Counted from the stretch's first letter, positions 44,078 through 52,860 are shown. The stretch: DNA of 64,000 nt from Fumia sp045615345 (GCA_045615345.1 JAZLER010000034.1:3784-67783), one strand, 5' to 3'. Notes: generated from the letters alone by a model not told the origin. A program made the numbers and translations.

Positions 44078-45316
44078 CTATTCAACCATTACTGTCATAT
44101 AAAGCTGTGCCATAGCGCCGACAGGGGTTACATAATCTGTGACAACAACCGAATTTTTACTGTCGCCTTTTTCAACAACAATATCCTCGGTAGAAAAGTC
44201 TTCGATTGCACGAATTTCCGAAAGCTGTTTGTGATGACTCACAATGGTGTTCCAGAGAGAAATTCTGCCGGCATTATCATTGGGCACCTGTCCTAAAAAC
44301 TGAGTTTTGAAGATATACGCGATATCATTGCCTATCTGGTCAATTACGCGGACCACCTGATTATTTTTAAAATCCGCAGCACCGCTTGTCAATGTATTTA
44401 TATCAGCAAGCACCCTGAACTCCTCGCCGACTCTATGAAAGAGAAAATTACCGGCATTAATCATTTCCGTGAGTTCATCGGAAGTATAATCGGCATTGAT
44501 TTTAAATCTGCCGTCATACACCTTGTTGAGTACACTCTTATTGACCTCACAACCCGCCAGAGCACCTGCAACCCAGTAAACCAGCGAGCTTTCATTTCCG
44601 TCTTCAACAGTATTCCCAACCGTTACTATACCCTCATAATCAGCGTATACATTATAAAGTACAGTCTGAAATTTCACCCCTACCTTATCACGCATATGTT
44701 TGGTAAAAGTTACAAACTGCAGATTTTTTTTAACATCAGTTGAAGCTAAAACATTAAAGCTTTCCGACTCAAGCTTTTTAAATAAATTAGTGTAATCATC
44801 CTGACCATTTTCTCCACCCATCAGAGGAAGAGAAAGCTCTGTACCAAAGTTAACATCCTTAAATGTCACAAAGTCATTGTCTGTGATATCCGAGGCATCC
44901 TGGATATCGACCGCTTCACTGCCGAGATAGGTAATTACCTTACCCTCGGAAACAACGATTTTTATATCGTTACCCCTCACCCCGGGATACCTCGCCACAG
45001 CAACGGCGTTTTCTGCTTTTGTACCGCCATTAAGACGATAAAGCAATCCTTTTTTACAGTTTGCGAAAAGATCGTAAAGACCTTTCATTTTTTCATCATC
45101 GATATGGTAGCCGAAGATTTTATTTGAATTTTTAAAAAACTCCTCCGCGGTTACCTCAAAAAATTCCTTTTCAGGTCCCCAGTCAAGGGAAACAGGCATA
45201 CATACGCAACCTCTTTCAGAAAGACTGGCAGTCGCCTTGGCAGCGCTCACAAAATTTATGTAAGCACCGGGTAAACCCTTGTTTTTAAGGTTAAAAGTAC
45301 CTCCGCCCAAAGCCAT
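44078..45316 (-). CDS. xkdK: Contractile tail sheath protein (XkdK-like)
   Basis: 412 residues from ATG 45316, giving the family N-terminus MALGGGTFNLKNKGLPGAYI; an ATG at 45322 overlaps the previous stop and would add two residues. NFVSAAKATASLSERGCVCM, ARYPGVRGNDIKIVV and the C-terminal FKTQFLGQVPNDNAGRISLW are typical. Its presence shows that the particle is of the contractile type. Confidence 0.93.
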   Translation of the reverse strand: MALGGGTFNLKNKGLPGAYINFVSAAKATASLSERGCVCMPVSLDWGPEKEFFEVTAEEFFKNSNKIFGYHIDDEKMKGLYDLFANCKKGLLYRLNGGTKAENAVAVARYPGVRGNDIKIVVSEGKVITYLGSEAVDIQDASDITDNDFVTFKDVNFGTELSLPLMGGENGQDDYTNLFKKLESESFNVLASTDVKKNLQFVTFTKHMRDKVGVKFQTVLYNVYADYEGIVTVGNTVEDGNESSLVYWVAGALAGCEVNKSVLNKVYDGRFKINADYTSDELTEMINAGNFLFHRVGEEFRVLADINTLTSGAADFKNNQVVRVIDQIGNDIAYIFKTQFLGQVPNDNAGRISLWNTIVSHHKQLSEIRAIEDFSTEDIVVEKGDSKNSVVVTDYVTPVGAMAQLYMTVMVE

Positions 45317-45318
45317 AA

Positions 45319-45762
45319 TCATTCACTTCCTTTACTAATAATGTGACTAATAGATTCCATCAGAACTGCATCTTCATCAGGAACTTTATTTATAATTGTT
45401 TTGTACTGAACCGAAAAACTGAGACTATCCCCCATATTGCGGGCCTCCATAACGCTGCCCCTGAAAACATCGGTGTCGCTTTTAACAGTCCCCATAGAAT
45501 AAAAAAGTTTTTCTAAAGCACTGTCAAGCTCAAAATTCCGCTTTGTGGGTATATCCTCAGCTTTTGGGAAATAGGTAATTTTTATCGGGAAAACTCTGAT
45601 AAATCTGTTTCCCACAAGATGTCTTTCCGAGAAAGTATCACCCTCCACAAAAAGGCAAGGCCTTAAAAGACCTTGCCTTACTGCTTCAGTATAAATTGCG
45701 ACATTCTCCCCGAAAGCCTCACTGAGTGCAGATACAACTGCATTTTTAAGAGTTTCTGTCAC
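45319..45762 (-). CDS. Tail terminator/completion protein (DUF6838-like)
   Basis: 147 residues. EAFGENVAIYTEAVRQGLLR, PCLFVEGDTFSERHLVGNRF and YFPKAEDIPTKRNFELDSAL match a protein that occurs just before the sheath in clostridial myoviruses. It probably caps the tail. It overlaps the previous gene by 4 bp. Confidence 0.75.
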   Translation of the reverse strand: MTETLKNAVVSALSEAFGENVAIYTEAVRQGLLRPCLFVEGDTFSERHLVGNRFIRVFPIKITYFPKAEDIPTKRNFELDSALEKLFYSMGTVKSDTDVFRGSVMEARNMGDSLSFSVQYKTIINKVPDEDAVLMESISHIISKGSE

Positions 45763-46109
45763 GCATAATCCTCCCTCATAAGTAAAATTTCCGCATGGCT
45801 TTTATAATTTATGGGGTCGCCGCAGGAGATATATTTTGTTTCTTTCCCCAAATGCGTAACCAGTATCTCAGACCCTGCTTTGATACTTACATCGGGCAAA
45901 ACAAAAAGCTTGATTTCATATGAAAGTTCAGGTGCAATTCCCTGTTTTATCGGCTGATGGCTGTAACGCGAGCCAACCCTCGCACGGCTTACGGCGCAAG
46001 GAATGTTCTCAAAAACCATAACTCTTTCCTCGGTCTGAGGAACACTCCCTTTTATATACCGTCTTTCAAAAACTGTAGCCACCGCATCAAAAGTAGAAAA
46101 AATACTCAT
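45759..46109 (-). CDS. Head-tail joining protein (XkdH/YqbH position)
   Basis: 116 residues, beta-rich, with SRYSHQPIKQGIAPELSYEI and FVLPDVSIKAGSEILVTHLG, the latter resembling head-closure proteins that fold as small barrels. Placed between connector and tail terminator. Confidence 0.72.
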   Translation of the reverse strand: MSIFSTFDAVATVFERRYIKGSVPQTEERVMVFENIPCAVSRARVGSRYSHQPIKQGIAPELSYEIKLFVLPDVSIKAGSEILVTHLGKETKYISCGDPINYKSHAEILLMREDYA

Positions 46110-46110
46110 T

Positions 46111-46383
46111 CTACCACCTGAACTTTCTGAACAAATTCAGTCGCTTTTCAAAGCCTCTGCCTTCGTAAGTTACCGAAAAATCACCGCGTTTTATACTCTT
46201 TACATCCCTCTCGCCGAAGTTTTTATAAAGATAAACTGCCATCTCTGTGGCAATGCCTTCGGCACTTTCGGGAATAGTTTCAATGTTACAATAATTCCTG
46301 ATGTAGTTTTCAGTTTCCGAAACGCAAAACTTCAAAAGCTCCTCATCGTAGTTTTTCAGCAGAAGTTTTACTTTTTCAATCAT
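46111..46383 (-). CDS. Head-tail connector protein (YqbG/gp6-like)
   Basis: 90 residues from ATG 46383, which overlaps the last codons of the capsid gene by less than its ribosome-binding site; longer frames read into the capsid gene. Mostly helical: MIEKVKLLLKNYDEELLKFC, TENYIRNYCNIETIP, EMAVYLYKNFGERDVKSIKR, then SVTYEGRGF. Such proteins form the ring between portal and tail. Confidence 0.78.
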   Translation of the reverse strand: MIEKVKLLLKNYDEELLKFCVSETENYIRNYCNIETIPESAEGIATEMAVYLYKNFGERDVKSIKRGDFSVTYEGRGFEKRLNLFRKFRW

Positions 46384-46384
46384 C

Positions 46385-47425
46385 TTAACCTCTGGAAATA
46401 ACCCTTGCAATCGGAATTGCTTTGTGGTTGATATATTCTTTACCTGACTCTTCGTTTGTGTTGCAAAGTTCCCAGTTAGCGCCGTCTTTGAGTTCCTCGT
46501 CTGTGGGAGAAAGAGTAGCCATATTCTTCTTTGTGAAGTTGATACCGTAAGGAGCAAAAATCTTTCTCTGACGGGAATAAAGTGTTGTCTGACCACCATT
46601 TGTCTTGGGGTCTCTGTCCATTTCAAAAGGTACTTCAGCGCCACAGTTTGTGTACTCAATAGCACCATCACCGAGGATATAGGTTGTGTAAACTGTACCC
46701 TCATCGGTTTCTTCAGTGGGCATAGAGTCATCAATAAGAATGAGCTTGCCGTTAAGAGTAGCAAGACTAAGGTCTCTCACCATACCCTGAGAATCTGTAT
46801 ATTTGAGATACTCTAAAAGATTGAGATTTTCAAGATTTGTCGCAACCTGAGAATGCATGATAACAAGAGAGAATTTCTGTTTGTTGTCCCCTGCCGCTTT
46901 CTGAATTGCGCGATTTAGAGCTGTAGAAGTAAACATTCCATCACCCTCTGCTGTGATGTCGCTTGTGTGACTTTCTACAAACTTTTCGTTTTCTTCGCCT
47001 GTCATAGCGAAAACACCTTCTAAAATTGCAAGAAGTGTGTCCTCATCAACAGCATCCCAGTATTCTGCAATCTGCTCGCCTACATTGTCAAGAAAATCTG
47101 TACCACCTGTGATGTCAGCAGCGAAATCGTTTTCTGTCCAGGAATTCTGTCTGCCGACAACTACTCTGTAATGAGAGAAAGTCTTTGTGGTGTTTGTAGG
47201 TGTATCTGTCTTGCCGTCATAGTTTGCGGGAGTACCGCCAATCTGACCGAACAAGGGTGTTGCGGCATAGTTACCGCCTGCCTGTTCAGAGAAGATAGAA
47301 GCGATACGAGCGCGTTCTACGATAGCCTTTGAGCGGATAAGCTCGTTTCTTTTGAGGTTCGGAATTCTGTCAACATATTTTCCGAAAACCTCCGCATTAA
47401 AATTAGTTGTTTCAAAAAGTGCCAT
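46385..47425 (-). CDS. Phage major capsid protein
   Basis: 346 residues. NLKRNELIRSKAIVERARIA, GGTPANYDGKTDTPTNTTKT, VGRQNSWTENDFAADITGG, then MHSQVATNLENLNLLEYLKY and FAPYGINFTKKNM, the HK97-fold coat protein of SPP1-type clostridial phages. The gene appears intact, so a head could be built if enough portal and scaffold were present. Confidence 0.9.
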   Translation of the reverse strand: MALFETTNFNAEVFGKYVDRIPNLKRNELIRSKAIVERARIASIFSEQAGGNYAATPLFGQIGGTPANYDGKTDTPTNTTKTFSHYRVVVGRQNSWTENDFAADITGGTDFLDNVGEQIAEYWDAVDEDTLLAILEGVFAMTGEENEKFVESHTSDITAEGDGMFTSTALNRAIQKAAGDNKQKFSLVIMHSQVATNLENLNLLEYLKYTDSQGMVRDLSLATLNGKLILIDDSMPTEETDEGTVYTTYILGDGAIEYTNCGAEVPFEMDRDPKTNGGQTTLYSRQRKIFAPYGINFTKKNMATLSPTDEELKDGANWELCNTNEESGKEYINHKAIPIARVISRG

Positions 47426-47640
47426 AATAATTTTTTCCTTTCTTTTTTAAATAGTTGATATTCACATAGTAGGGGTGGACGCCTCTGTCCGCCCGCTAAA
47501 AGCCTTTCCCCTTGAGGGAAAGACCAAACCGCAGGTTTAACGGATGAGGTATCCCCGTCCGCCTGACCTGACATCAATTGTTAACATCAGAATTCGCGAC
47601 TCCCGATGTTCCGGCATAACCAATACATTGATTACACCAG
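47426..47640. repeat. Gene-free stretch with dispersed palindromes
   Basis: Holds GGGGTGGACGCC with its partner GTCCGCCCGC and a second palindrome in GCCTTTCCCCTTGAGGGAAAG, both of types scattered in many clostridial genomes. No coding sequence apart from the capsid ribosome-binding site at its left end. Confidence 0.5.
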
Positions 47641-47945
47641 GCGCAATCAATATCCCTGAAGTTGAATTTTTGCCCGCCGTTTTTCAGGCGTTTTAAGGCA
47701 AAACCGCAGGGAATACTTTGTGTATTCGCGAGGATTTTAACGCAAGAACTACAAGCAAAAAAACAAGTGAAAGAGTGTTGATTGCGCGGGCGCAATCAAT
47801 ATCCCTGAAGTTGAATTTTTGCCCGCTGTTTTTCAGTCGTTTTAAGGCAAAACCGCAGGGAATACTTTGTGTATTCGCGAGGATTTTAACGCAAAAACGG
47901 CAAAAAACGGTAAGCAAAAAACAAGTGAAGGGGTGTTGATTGCGC
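47641..47945. repeat. Two tandem MITE-like repeats R2
   Basis: Two copies (about 47641-47793 and 47790-47945) of a 150-bp unit, over 85 percent identical, each containing GAATAC-TTTGT-GTATTC and bounded by GCGCAATCAA at one end and TTGATTGCGC at the other (terminal inverted repeats that the two copies share in the middle). Open frames here are repeat artefacts. A related unit lies inside the element at 58784. Confidence 0.8.
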
Positions 47946-47956
47946 CCAATATATAT

Positions 47957-48010
47957 AAAAAAGAGTACTCTTTTTTGCCAATAAAAAAACCGCACCAATC
48001 GGTACGGTTA
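47957..48010. terminator. Palindrome plus repeated terminator element, copy 2
   Basis: A perfect 20-bp palindrome (47957-47976, A6-GAGTACTC-T6) that can end transcription in both directions, followed by the ACCGCACC...GGTACGGT element seen at 40303 and 50953. Confidence 0.7.
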
Positions 48011-48046
48011 AATATTAAATTTTAGAATTAAATTTTGTACACTCCG

Positions 48047-48076
48047 GGGACGGGGCAGTTTTTGTTACATTTTATG
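48047..48076 (+). repeat. REP-like repeat R3, copy 3
   Basis: GGGGACGGGGCAG followed by TTTTTGTTACATT; as at 41001 and 41838. Confidence 0.6.
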
Positions 48077-48119
48077 TTACACTTTCGCCCCGTCCTTTAT
48101 CTGTACTAAACAGTAAATC

Positions 48120-48218
48120 TTACTTACTTTTCCGACTTTTGATAATCCTTATTATAATACATATAAGTATAGTAAGCAGAATAAATCCTGCAATTATAAG
48201 TCCTAAATCAAGTGGCAT
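48120..48218 (-). CDS. Tiny single-helix membrane protein
   Basis: 32 codons from ATG 48218 with GGGGAGT directly before: one membrane helix (LGLIIAGFILLTILICIIIR) and a basic end. It resembles the last helix of the four-helix family, so together with the gene just upstream it may be one immunity-like gene split by a stop. Confidence 0.45.
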   Translation of the reverse strand: MPLDLGLIIAGFILLTILICIIIRIIKSRKSK

Positions 48219-48224
48219 ACTCCC

Positions 48225-48500
48225 CTAAAGATAGTAGTCAAAGAATATATAAAGCGAGCTTATCACAATTACAGGTACCAGCGATGTAAACTTATTATCT
48301 TTTTCGTATGCAAAAACTGCATATGCAATCGCAAGTATGACCTGTAACGGCACAGTTATAAAAAATGCATAGAAAACAGCAAAATGGAAAATATTGTCCT
48401 TGTCAATAGCTCCACAAAGAAATATCAGAGCAAAGGCATATATAAATGAAATATAATACGGACCATTTCCTTTTAAAAATTTCCTTAAATCATCTCTCAT
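48225..48500 (-). CDS. Truncated membrane protein of the four-helix family
   Basis: 91 residues, three hydrophobic segments. It follows the protein at 48505 in sequence (FITVPLQVILAIAYAVFAYE against FLISIPFQIVLSVAYGVLAF) but stops before the last helix and the tail. The missing last helix appears to follow at 48120. Four bp separate it from the gene before. Confidence 0.55.
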   Translation of the reverse strand: MRDDLRKFLKGNGPYYISFIYAFALIFLCGAIDKDNIFHFAVFYAFFITVPLQVILAIAYAVFAYEKDNKFTSLVPVIVISSLYIFFDYYL

Positions 48501-48504
48501 AAAC

Positions 48505-48990
48505 TCACCATTTCAGTTTTCTAAAATGTCTGGCACTAGTGTAAATCTTCATAAGAAATACAATATCAGATGACACAAATTTCTCGCCGGTAAGCTTCAT
48601 AATATTGTCCTTGTTTTTGCAAACCCAAAACGATATTCTTACTCTTATCAAAACAAACAACAAAACAAGTACCAGTATTATTCCTGCGATCCAAAGCAGA
48701 AAACTCAGGGGTATTTCAGAAAAATCCTGAAAATAATAGTTTAAGTAATTATAAAGTGACAGTAAAATGATAACAGGAACTATTGGGGTGTAACGATTTT
48801 TTTCCCTGAAAGCCAGAACTCCATATGCAACAGATAAAACTATCTGAAAAGGAATAGAAATTAAAAACACTGAAAAACAAAGAAATATAAAAACTGAATC
48901 CTCACCATTGTCAGTATGACAAAACAGCAGAATTACAGCATATAGCATTGAAATGATTATTCCTAAATAATTAAGGATTGCTTTTTTCAT
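48505..48990 (-). CDS. Four-helix membrane protein, immunity-like
   Basis: 161 residues from ATG 48990 behind GGAGG. Four hydrophobic segments and the tail KLTGEKFVSSDIVFLMKIYT, a diverged form of the WTGEEKVTSDAVFW tail of the family. It begins exactly where the toxin pseudogene before it ends; the open frame even runs through from one to the other. Confidence 0.65.
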   Translation of the reverse strand: MKKAILNYLGIIISMLYAVILLFCHTDNGEDSVFIFLCFSVFLISIPFQIVLSVAYGVLAFREKNRYTPIVPVIILLSLYNYLNYYFQDFSEIPLSFLLWIAGIILVLVLLFVLIRVRISFWVCKNKDNIMKLTGEKFVSSDIVFLMKIYTSARHFRKLKW

Positions 48991-49490
48991 TTCTATTCCT
49001 CCAAAAACTTTGGAATCTTTTTGATTTTTCAAATCGTATTTTGCATATGATTTTACATTTTTGCAAAATTCTATTAATTTACTAAAATTATAGGTAACTG
49101 TAGAAAGCGGATCCAACTTGTAATGAATATCTTTTTCAGCTGAAAAAGTAGGATTAGAATGAATAATTGGCAAAAACTCTGATAAAGGTACTTTATAAGA
49201 ATACATTGAAAACTCTTTATCAGCATCATCCATATTTCTTTTATAAATCTGTCCCTTTCATCCTGTGAAAAAAACGACAACATACTCGCATATTTTCTCA
49301 AATCCCAATTAACTTCCTCGATTACTTCGGTTACCCTTTTACAAAGCTTATCGACAGCCTATGCATAGTCAGAGCAATCTAACCCATCCGAAAATTCATC
49401 CATTAAACAACCGACAATAGTATTTTCATTAATATTCTTAAAATATTCGGGACTTCCTACATAAAGCCCATTACTTCCTTTTAAATTCAT
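48991..49490 (-). pseudogene. Decayed MNLKGSNG-type toxin without C-terminal domain
   Basis: ATG 49490 opens MNLKGSNGLYVGSPEYFKNI, has an in-frame TAG after CSDYA at about residue 43, continues with AVDKLCKRVTEVIEEV and SFFSQDERDRF, then jumps, through a deletion of about 235 residues and a frameshift, to the pre-toxin region (LSEFLPIIHSNPTF, KSYAKYDLKNQ). It stops just before the place where the Ntox44 domain begins in the toxin at 26071 and runs into the ribosome-binding site of the membrane protein at 48505. Confidence 0.8.
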
Positions 49491-49558
49491 TTTATCACAT
49501 TTCCTTACTTAAGTAAATAACATTTTGTAGGGTTTGGCACTTGTTGACAAACCGCATT
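49425..49558. repeat. 134-bp direct repeat, left copy
   Basis: Covers the first codons of the toxin pseudogene and its leader. Identical, except for two bases, to 56447-56580, exactly 7022 bp away. It contains the promoter-like pair described for the right copy. Confidence 0.9.
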
Positions 49559-49648
49559 AAAACCCTCAAACGAATATATTTTTGCAACAAAAAAAGGAAT
49601 GGTAACCCATCCCCTTTTTTCCATATTACTATTTTATCACAGATAAGA

Positions 49649-49685
49649 GTAACAAAAGTAACATTTTTAAAAATTTTTTTCTCAT
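49649..49685. repeat. GTTACTTTTGTTAC element, copy 1
   Basis: On the minus strand AAAAATGTTACTTTTGTTAC; two GTTAC at a 10-bp period. The same 27-bp core lies at 60297-60330. It stands between terminase and the toxin pseudogene. Confidence 0.55.
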
Positions 49686-49705
49686 CGCATAAAACGCCAT
49701 CTGCC

Positions 49706-50944
49706 TTAACCAAAACTCGTTCCTGAACGCTTTAATTCTCTCTCACAGGCATATCTCACTGCATCAATTGAATGGTTATTCCTGTCGGGGAAACCACCCT
49801 TGAAATTCCCGTTTGTGTCACTGTCAAGCTCATAGTTTTTAAACTCACGCGCCACATTCGGGCACCTTTCGGGGTCAATCACAATCTCCGAAAGGTTCTG
49901 CAGCCATGTAATCCCGTGTTCCACGCTACCTGCCCCTTTTTTAGCGGCAAGTACCCTTATTCCTCTTGACCTTAACTCGTCATTTGAACGGGGCTCAGCG
50001 GAATCAGCTGTCACAGCATCGTTTAAAAAGTTATGCTCCGAAATATTTTTCGCCACCTCATCAAATGAAGCCCTGTATTTGTAAAACTCATAAAATATTA
50101 AAATTTTGTCTTTTTCTGCCTGTAAAATCACATAACATAAAGGGTCGGGACCGTAACCCCAGTCAAGCCCGTGACGGACTTTATCAAAGCTTTTAATTTC
50201 ATCGTCTGTTATTTTCCTTAAAGTCACATTGGCAAAAACCTCCGCCCCGACACCCACAGCCTGCCCTAAATACTCGTGAAGAAAAACTTCACGCTTATTT
50301 TTCTTTACTTCCGAAGCCTCAGCTACAAACTGTTCACCAAGCCATATTTCAGGCACTGTCAGGAATGTGGAGTGATGTAGAACTGTATCCTCTCTTAAAG
50401 ACTGAAGCTCTGCTTCGAGGTTCACCCAGTGGCTTACGCTTTTAGGCGGGTTAAAGCTGTAAAAAATATCAAACTTCTCACCACCACGCAAAAGCGACTG
50501 ATTGATGGTTCGTATCTCGTTAATCCCGTTAAACTCCGAAACCTCCTCAAACCACACATACCTTATATATCCCTTTGAAAGCTTTAACGACTTTATCTTT
50601 TCAGGGTTGTCAGCCCCACGGAAGAGAATTTTCTGCCCGGTCGGTTTGTAAATCAGAGTAAGCGGTGTCAGTCGCTTTTCCCAGTAAGCAGAAACATTAA
50701 GCTTTTCGATAGCCCACAAAAGCTGCTCAAAAACACTTTCTTTAAGGGTCGCCCCAACCTTTCTGAGTACCACAGCATTAGTTCCCTGATGCTTCATGAT
50801 ACCTAAGATAAGCTCAATGCTTATAAACGAGGACTTGGTACTCCCCCTGCCACCCTTAAGCCAGTAATGTGTGCTTTTTTCTTCTGCTATTATATTGTGA
50901 AGCTCCATAAAAGACGGAGCTATAAGCTTATGTAAATTTTCCAT
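49706..50944 (-). CDS. Phage terminase large subunit (PBSX/XtmB type)
   Basis: 412 residues from ATG 50944 (GGAGG close upstream); the frame upstream of it reads only repeats. Walker A GGRGSTKSS (31-39), Walker B YIRYVWFEEVSE, and nuclease parts HGLDWGYGPDP and RNNHSIDAVRYA are intact. It cuts and packages DNA. It is out of place: it lies between scaffold and capsid, downstream of the portal gene, instead of before it. No small subunit gene is visible. Confidence 0.92.
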   Translation of the reverse strand: MENLHKLIAPSFMELHNIIAEEKSTHYWLKGGRGSTKSSFISIELILGIMKHQGTNAVVLRKVGATLKESVFEQLLWAIEKLNVSAYWEKRLTPLTLIYKPTGQKILFRGADNPEKIKSLKLSKGYIRYVWFEEVSEFNGINEIRTINQSLLRGGEKFDIFYSFNPPKSVSHWVNLEAELQSLREDTVLHHSTFLTVPEIWLGEQFVAEASEVKKNKREVFLHEYLGQAVGVGAEVFANVTLRKITDDEIKSFDKVRHGLDWGYGPDPLCYVILQAEKDKILIFYEFYKYRASFDEVAKNISEHNFLNDAVTADSAEPRSNDELRSRGIRVLAAKKGAGSVEHGITWLQNLSEIVIDPERCPNVAREFKNYELDSDTNGNFKGGFPDRNNHSIDAVRYACERELKRSGTSFG

Positions 50945-50952
50945 ATTCCTCC

Positions 50953-50981
50953 AATAAAAAAACCGCACCCATCGGTACGGC
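50953..50981 (-). terminator. Repeated terminator-like element, copy 3
   Basis: ACCGCACCCATCGGTACGG, the third copy of the element at 40303 and 47982, here directly before the terminase ribosome-binding site. A gene-free stretch to 51189 holds a palindrome with CCACCGCAAGGCGG and the R1 cluster. Confidence 0.6.
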
Positions 50982-51060
50982 TGAATATTAAATTTAATTC
51001 CCCCAATCCTCCCTTGTGTAAAGTGAAGGGGACCACCGCAAGGCGGTTGAGGGATTGTTG

Positions 51061-51189
51061 GTGCCATTTGGGGACGTGCCATTTGGGGACGTGCCATTTG
51101 GGGACGTACATTTTTTGGTACTGTTTTCCTGAAAAATGTTAATGCCATTTGGGGACGTACATTTTTTGGTACTGTTTTCCTGAAAAATG
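51061..51189 (+). repeat. Cluster of R1 repeats
   Basis: Three tandem 15-bp units GTGCCATTTGGGGAC, the third running into a full R1, then a second full R1 (51144-51189) that joins the 3' end of the membrane-protein gene. Confidence 0.8.
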
Positions 51190-51681
51190 TTAAAACTTAC
51201 AGTTCGGGTCGATGGATTTCATTAATTTTTTAAACAAAACCCTCACCCAGAAAACAGCATCCGAAGTAACTTTGTCCTCCCCTGTCCATTCTTTGAGCTT
51301 TTCTTTGTACTTTCGTATTAAAACAATAGCCATAAGCCTTATAATAAGGCAGATTAAAAAGGTAATTAAACCAAGATTACTTTTTGTATACCAGGTTAAA
51401 TACATCATTGAAATAACTGAGTGTTCTGTCTTATTCAAAAAAATCAAACTAAGTGGAAGTAAGGGGGTTAAAAAATTATCCTTTCTAAAAAAGAAAAAAG
51501 TATATATTCCTGAAAAAATAACAATACAAGGTGAACAGAAAAATACTGGTGTATACAACAATACAGCTAAAACATCTTCATGACTACCAATAAAAAGAAA
51601 TAATAAATCAGCCAATATTATAGCTATTACAGAAAGAATTAAAATACTGTGGTTGAACAATATTTTCGATACTTTTTTCAT
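51190..51681 (-). CDS. Four-helix membrane protein, immunity-like family
   Basis: 163 residues, about four hydrophobic segments and tail WTGEDKVTSDAVFWVRVLF. Its middle (GSHEDVLAVLLYTPVFF, NFLTPLLPLSLIFL) is closest to the Ntox44-linked protein at 25529. The 3' end and the R1 repeat after it are shared with three other copies. It ends a run of six small membrane or exported proteins (53903 to 51190). Confidence 0.65.
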   Translation of the reverse strand: MKKVSKILFNHSILILSVIAIILADLLFLFIGSHEDVLAVLLYTPVFFCSPCIVIFSGIYTFFFFRKDNFLTPLLPLSLIFLNKTEHSVISMMYLTWYTKSNLGLITFLICLIIRLMAIVLIRKYKEKLKEWTGEDKVTSDAVFWVRVLFKKLMKSIDPNCKF

Positions 51682-51690
51682 AAAACCACC

Positions 51691-52101
51691 TTACCAGTCA
51701 ACGGAATAGCTGTAGCAATTATCCTTAATGTGACTGTAACCTTTCTCTTTTGGGGTGTAAGACGGGTCATCAAAAAATACTATTCCACTTTCACTGTCAA
51801 GAAATCCCGAGTAAACATAATAGATACCTTCGCCTTGTGTGTGTATATATTTTACTTTTTTGATTATATTCTTGTCTTCAATCGGGATGAATTTTTCTTC
51901 TTCCTCGCCCTTGCTGAAGAGATAAAGTCCATCTTCCCTCATATCACCTGTGAGAAAATCCTCATCTTTAAGGGTTTCATTAAGCTCGTAGAGCATATGA
52001 TAATCGGCAGGAGCCTCGTACTGACTAATAACAGAATCTTCTTTAAAAAGCGGATTAAAAAGTAAAATCACTCCAAGTACAAGCACTGCTAAAATTTTCA
52101 C
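51691..52101 (-). CDS. Membrane-anchored exported protein, paralog of 53463
   Basis: 136 residues: an N-terminal hydrophobic helix (3-16) followed by an exported acidic domain (LNETLKDEDFLTGDM, GIYYVYSGFLDSESGIVFFD, KDNCYSYSVDW). The last parts align with the protein at 53463 (EVLKDEDF, NIYFFEGFDLSHEQGYVFVN, GENCYSF). I do not know the family. Position among immunity-like genes suggests a role on the outer face of the membrane. Confidence 0.55.
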   Translation of the reverse strand: MKILAVLVLGVILLFNPLFKEDSVISQYEAPADYHMLYELNETLKDEDFLTGDMREDGLYLFSKGEEEEKFIPIEDKNIIKKVKYIHTQGEGIYYVYSGFLDSESGIVFFDDPSYTPKEKGYSHIKDNCYSYSVDW

Positions 52102-52110
52102 AAAATCACC

Positions 52111-52458
52111 TTAAATCATCGGAGTAGTTGTCAGAAAAGCATAGAGCACTATGCCTTCCAATAAAAATAAAACTGTCCAAGTAATACACAACCATTTTCT
52201 TTTCAAATTAAGAGCCAAAAAACTCACAGAGAGGAGCACTTCTATCAGATACATAGCCAAACATACCGATATAAGTGAAAGGTCAAGATACGGCAAAGGT
52301 GCATCCGGATATCTGAGATATTCATAGTCACCCGTCTTGAATAAGTAATCTGTCACCAATTTTATAAAAGAATAACTTACAAAAAGTTTGTATGCCACTA
52401 AAAATATATTGAGGATGATTTTTATGATTTCATCAATAATATTCAATACTTTTTTCAT
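52111..52458 (-). CDS. Small membrane protein (three to four helices)
   Basis: 115 residues with hydrophobic segments at about 12-32, 58-80 and 88-108. Related to the next gene upstream (YLFKTGDYEYLR against YLFKYGRFEYLR). Function unknown; possibly immunity-like. Confidence 0.55.
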   Translation of the reverse strand: MKKVLNIIDEIIKIILNIFLVAYKLFVSYSFIKLVTDYLFKTGDYEYLRYPDAPLPYLDLSLISVCLAMYLIEVLLSVSFLALNLKRKWLCITWTVLFLLEGIVLYAFLTTTPMI

Positions 52459-52468
52459 ACTTCACCGC

Positions 52469-52789
52469 CTAAACTGGAATCCGTAACATCACACCAAAGA
52501 AAAAAGCAGACTGCAATATCAAAGAAATCCAACCGAAATAAGAAGCTATTTTATTTCCCTTATTCATTGCCAAAAAGCTTATTGAATAAATAACCGTCAG
52601 GTAAAATATCAGCTTTGTAATATCCATGTGAACAAAAATATCATGATGACTGTAATAAGCGTTACTGTTACGCAAATACTCAAATCGTCCGTATTTAAAC
52701 AGATACTCCAGAGAAAAAGGTATAATCATATACGCCGATATCAAATTCTCGACAACGAGTATCACATTAAGTAACGCTTTCATTTTCAT
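52469..52789 (-). CDS. Small membrane protein, paralog of 52111
   Basis: 106 residues with about three hydrophobic segments and the shared motif SLEYLFKYGRFEYLRNSNAY. The two genes are 10 bp apart and look like a tandem duplication. Confidence 0.55.
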   Translation of the reverse strand: MKMKALLNVILVVENLISAYMIIPFSLEYLFKYGRFEYLRNSNAYYSHHDIFVHMDITKLIFYLTVIYSISFLAMNKGNKIASYFGWISLILQSAFFFGVMLRIPV

Positions 52790-52860
52790 TCCACCTTTGA
52801 TTACATCATTAAGAGTTCCTGTAATTTATCATAATGATAAAGAAAATCGTTTGCATAGCC

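Noticed and set aside
47574..47998. Minus-strand frames of 73 and 101 codons with similar sequence
   Set aside because: They lie wholly inside the tandem R2 repeats and are similar only because the repeats are.
49495..49713. 72-codon frame between terminase and the toxin pseudogene
   Set aside because: It covers the GTTAC element and the leader repeat, has no site of its own and shows no similarity to a phage protein I know.
51061..51189. Short tandem units taken as a possible CRISPR array
   Set aside because: Units of 15 bp follow one another without spacers of constant length and no cas genes are present.
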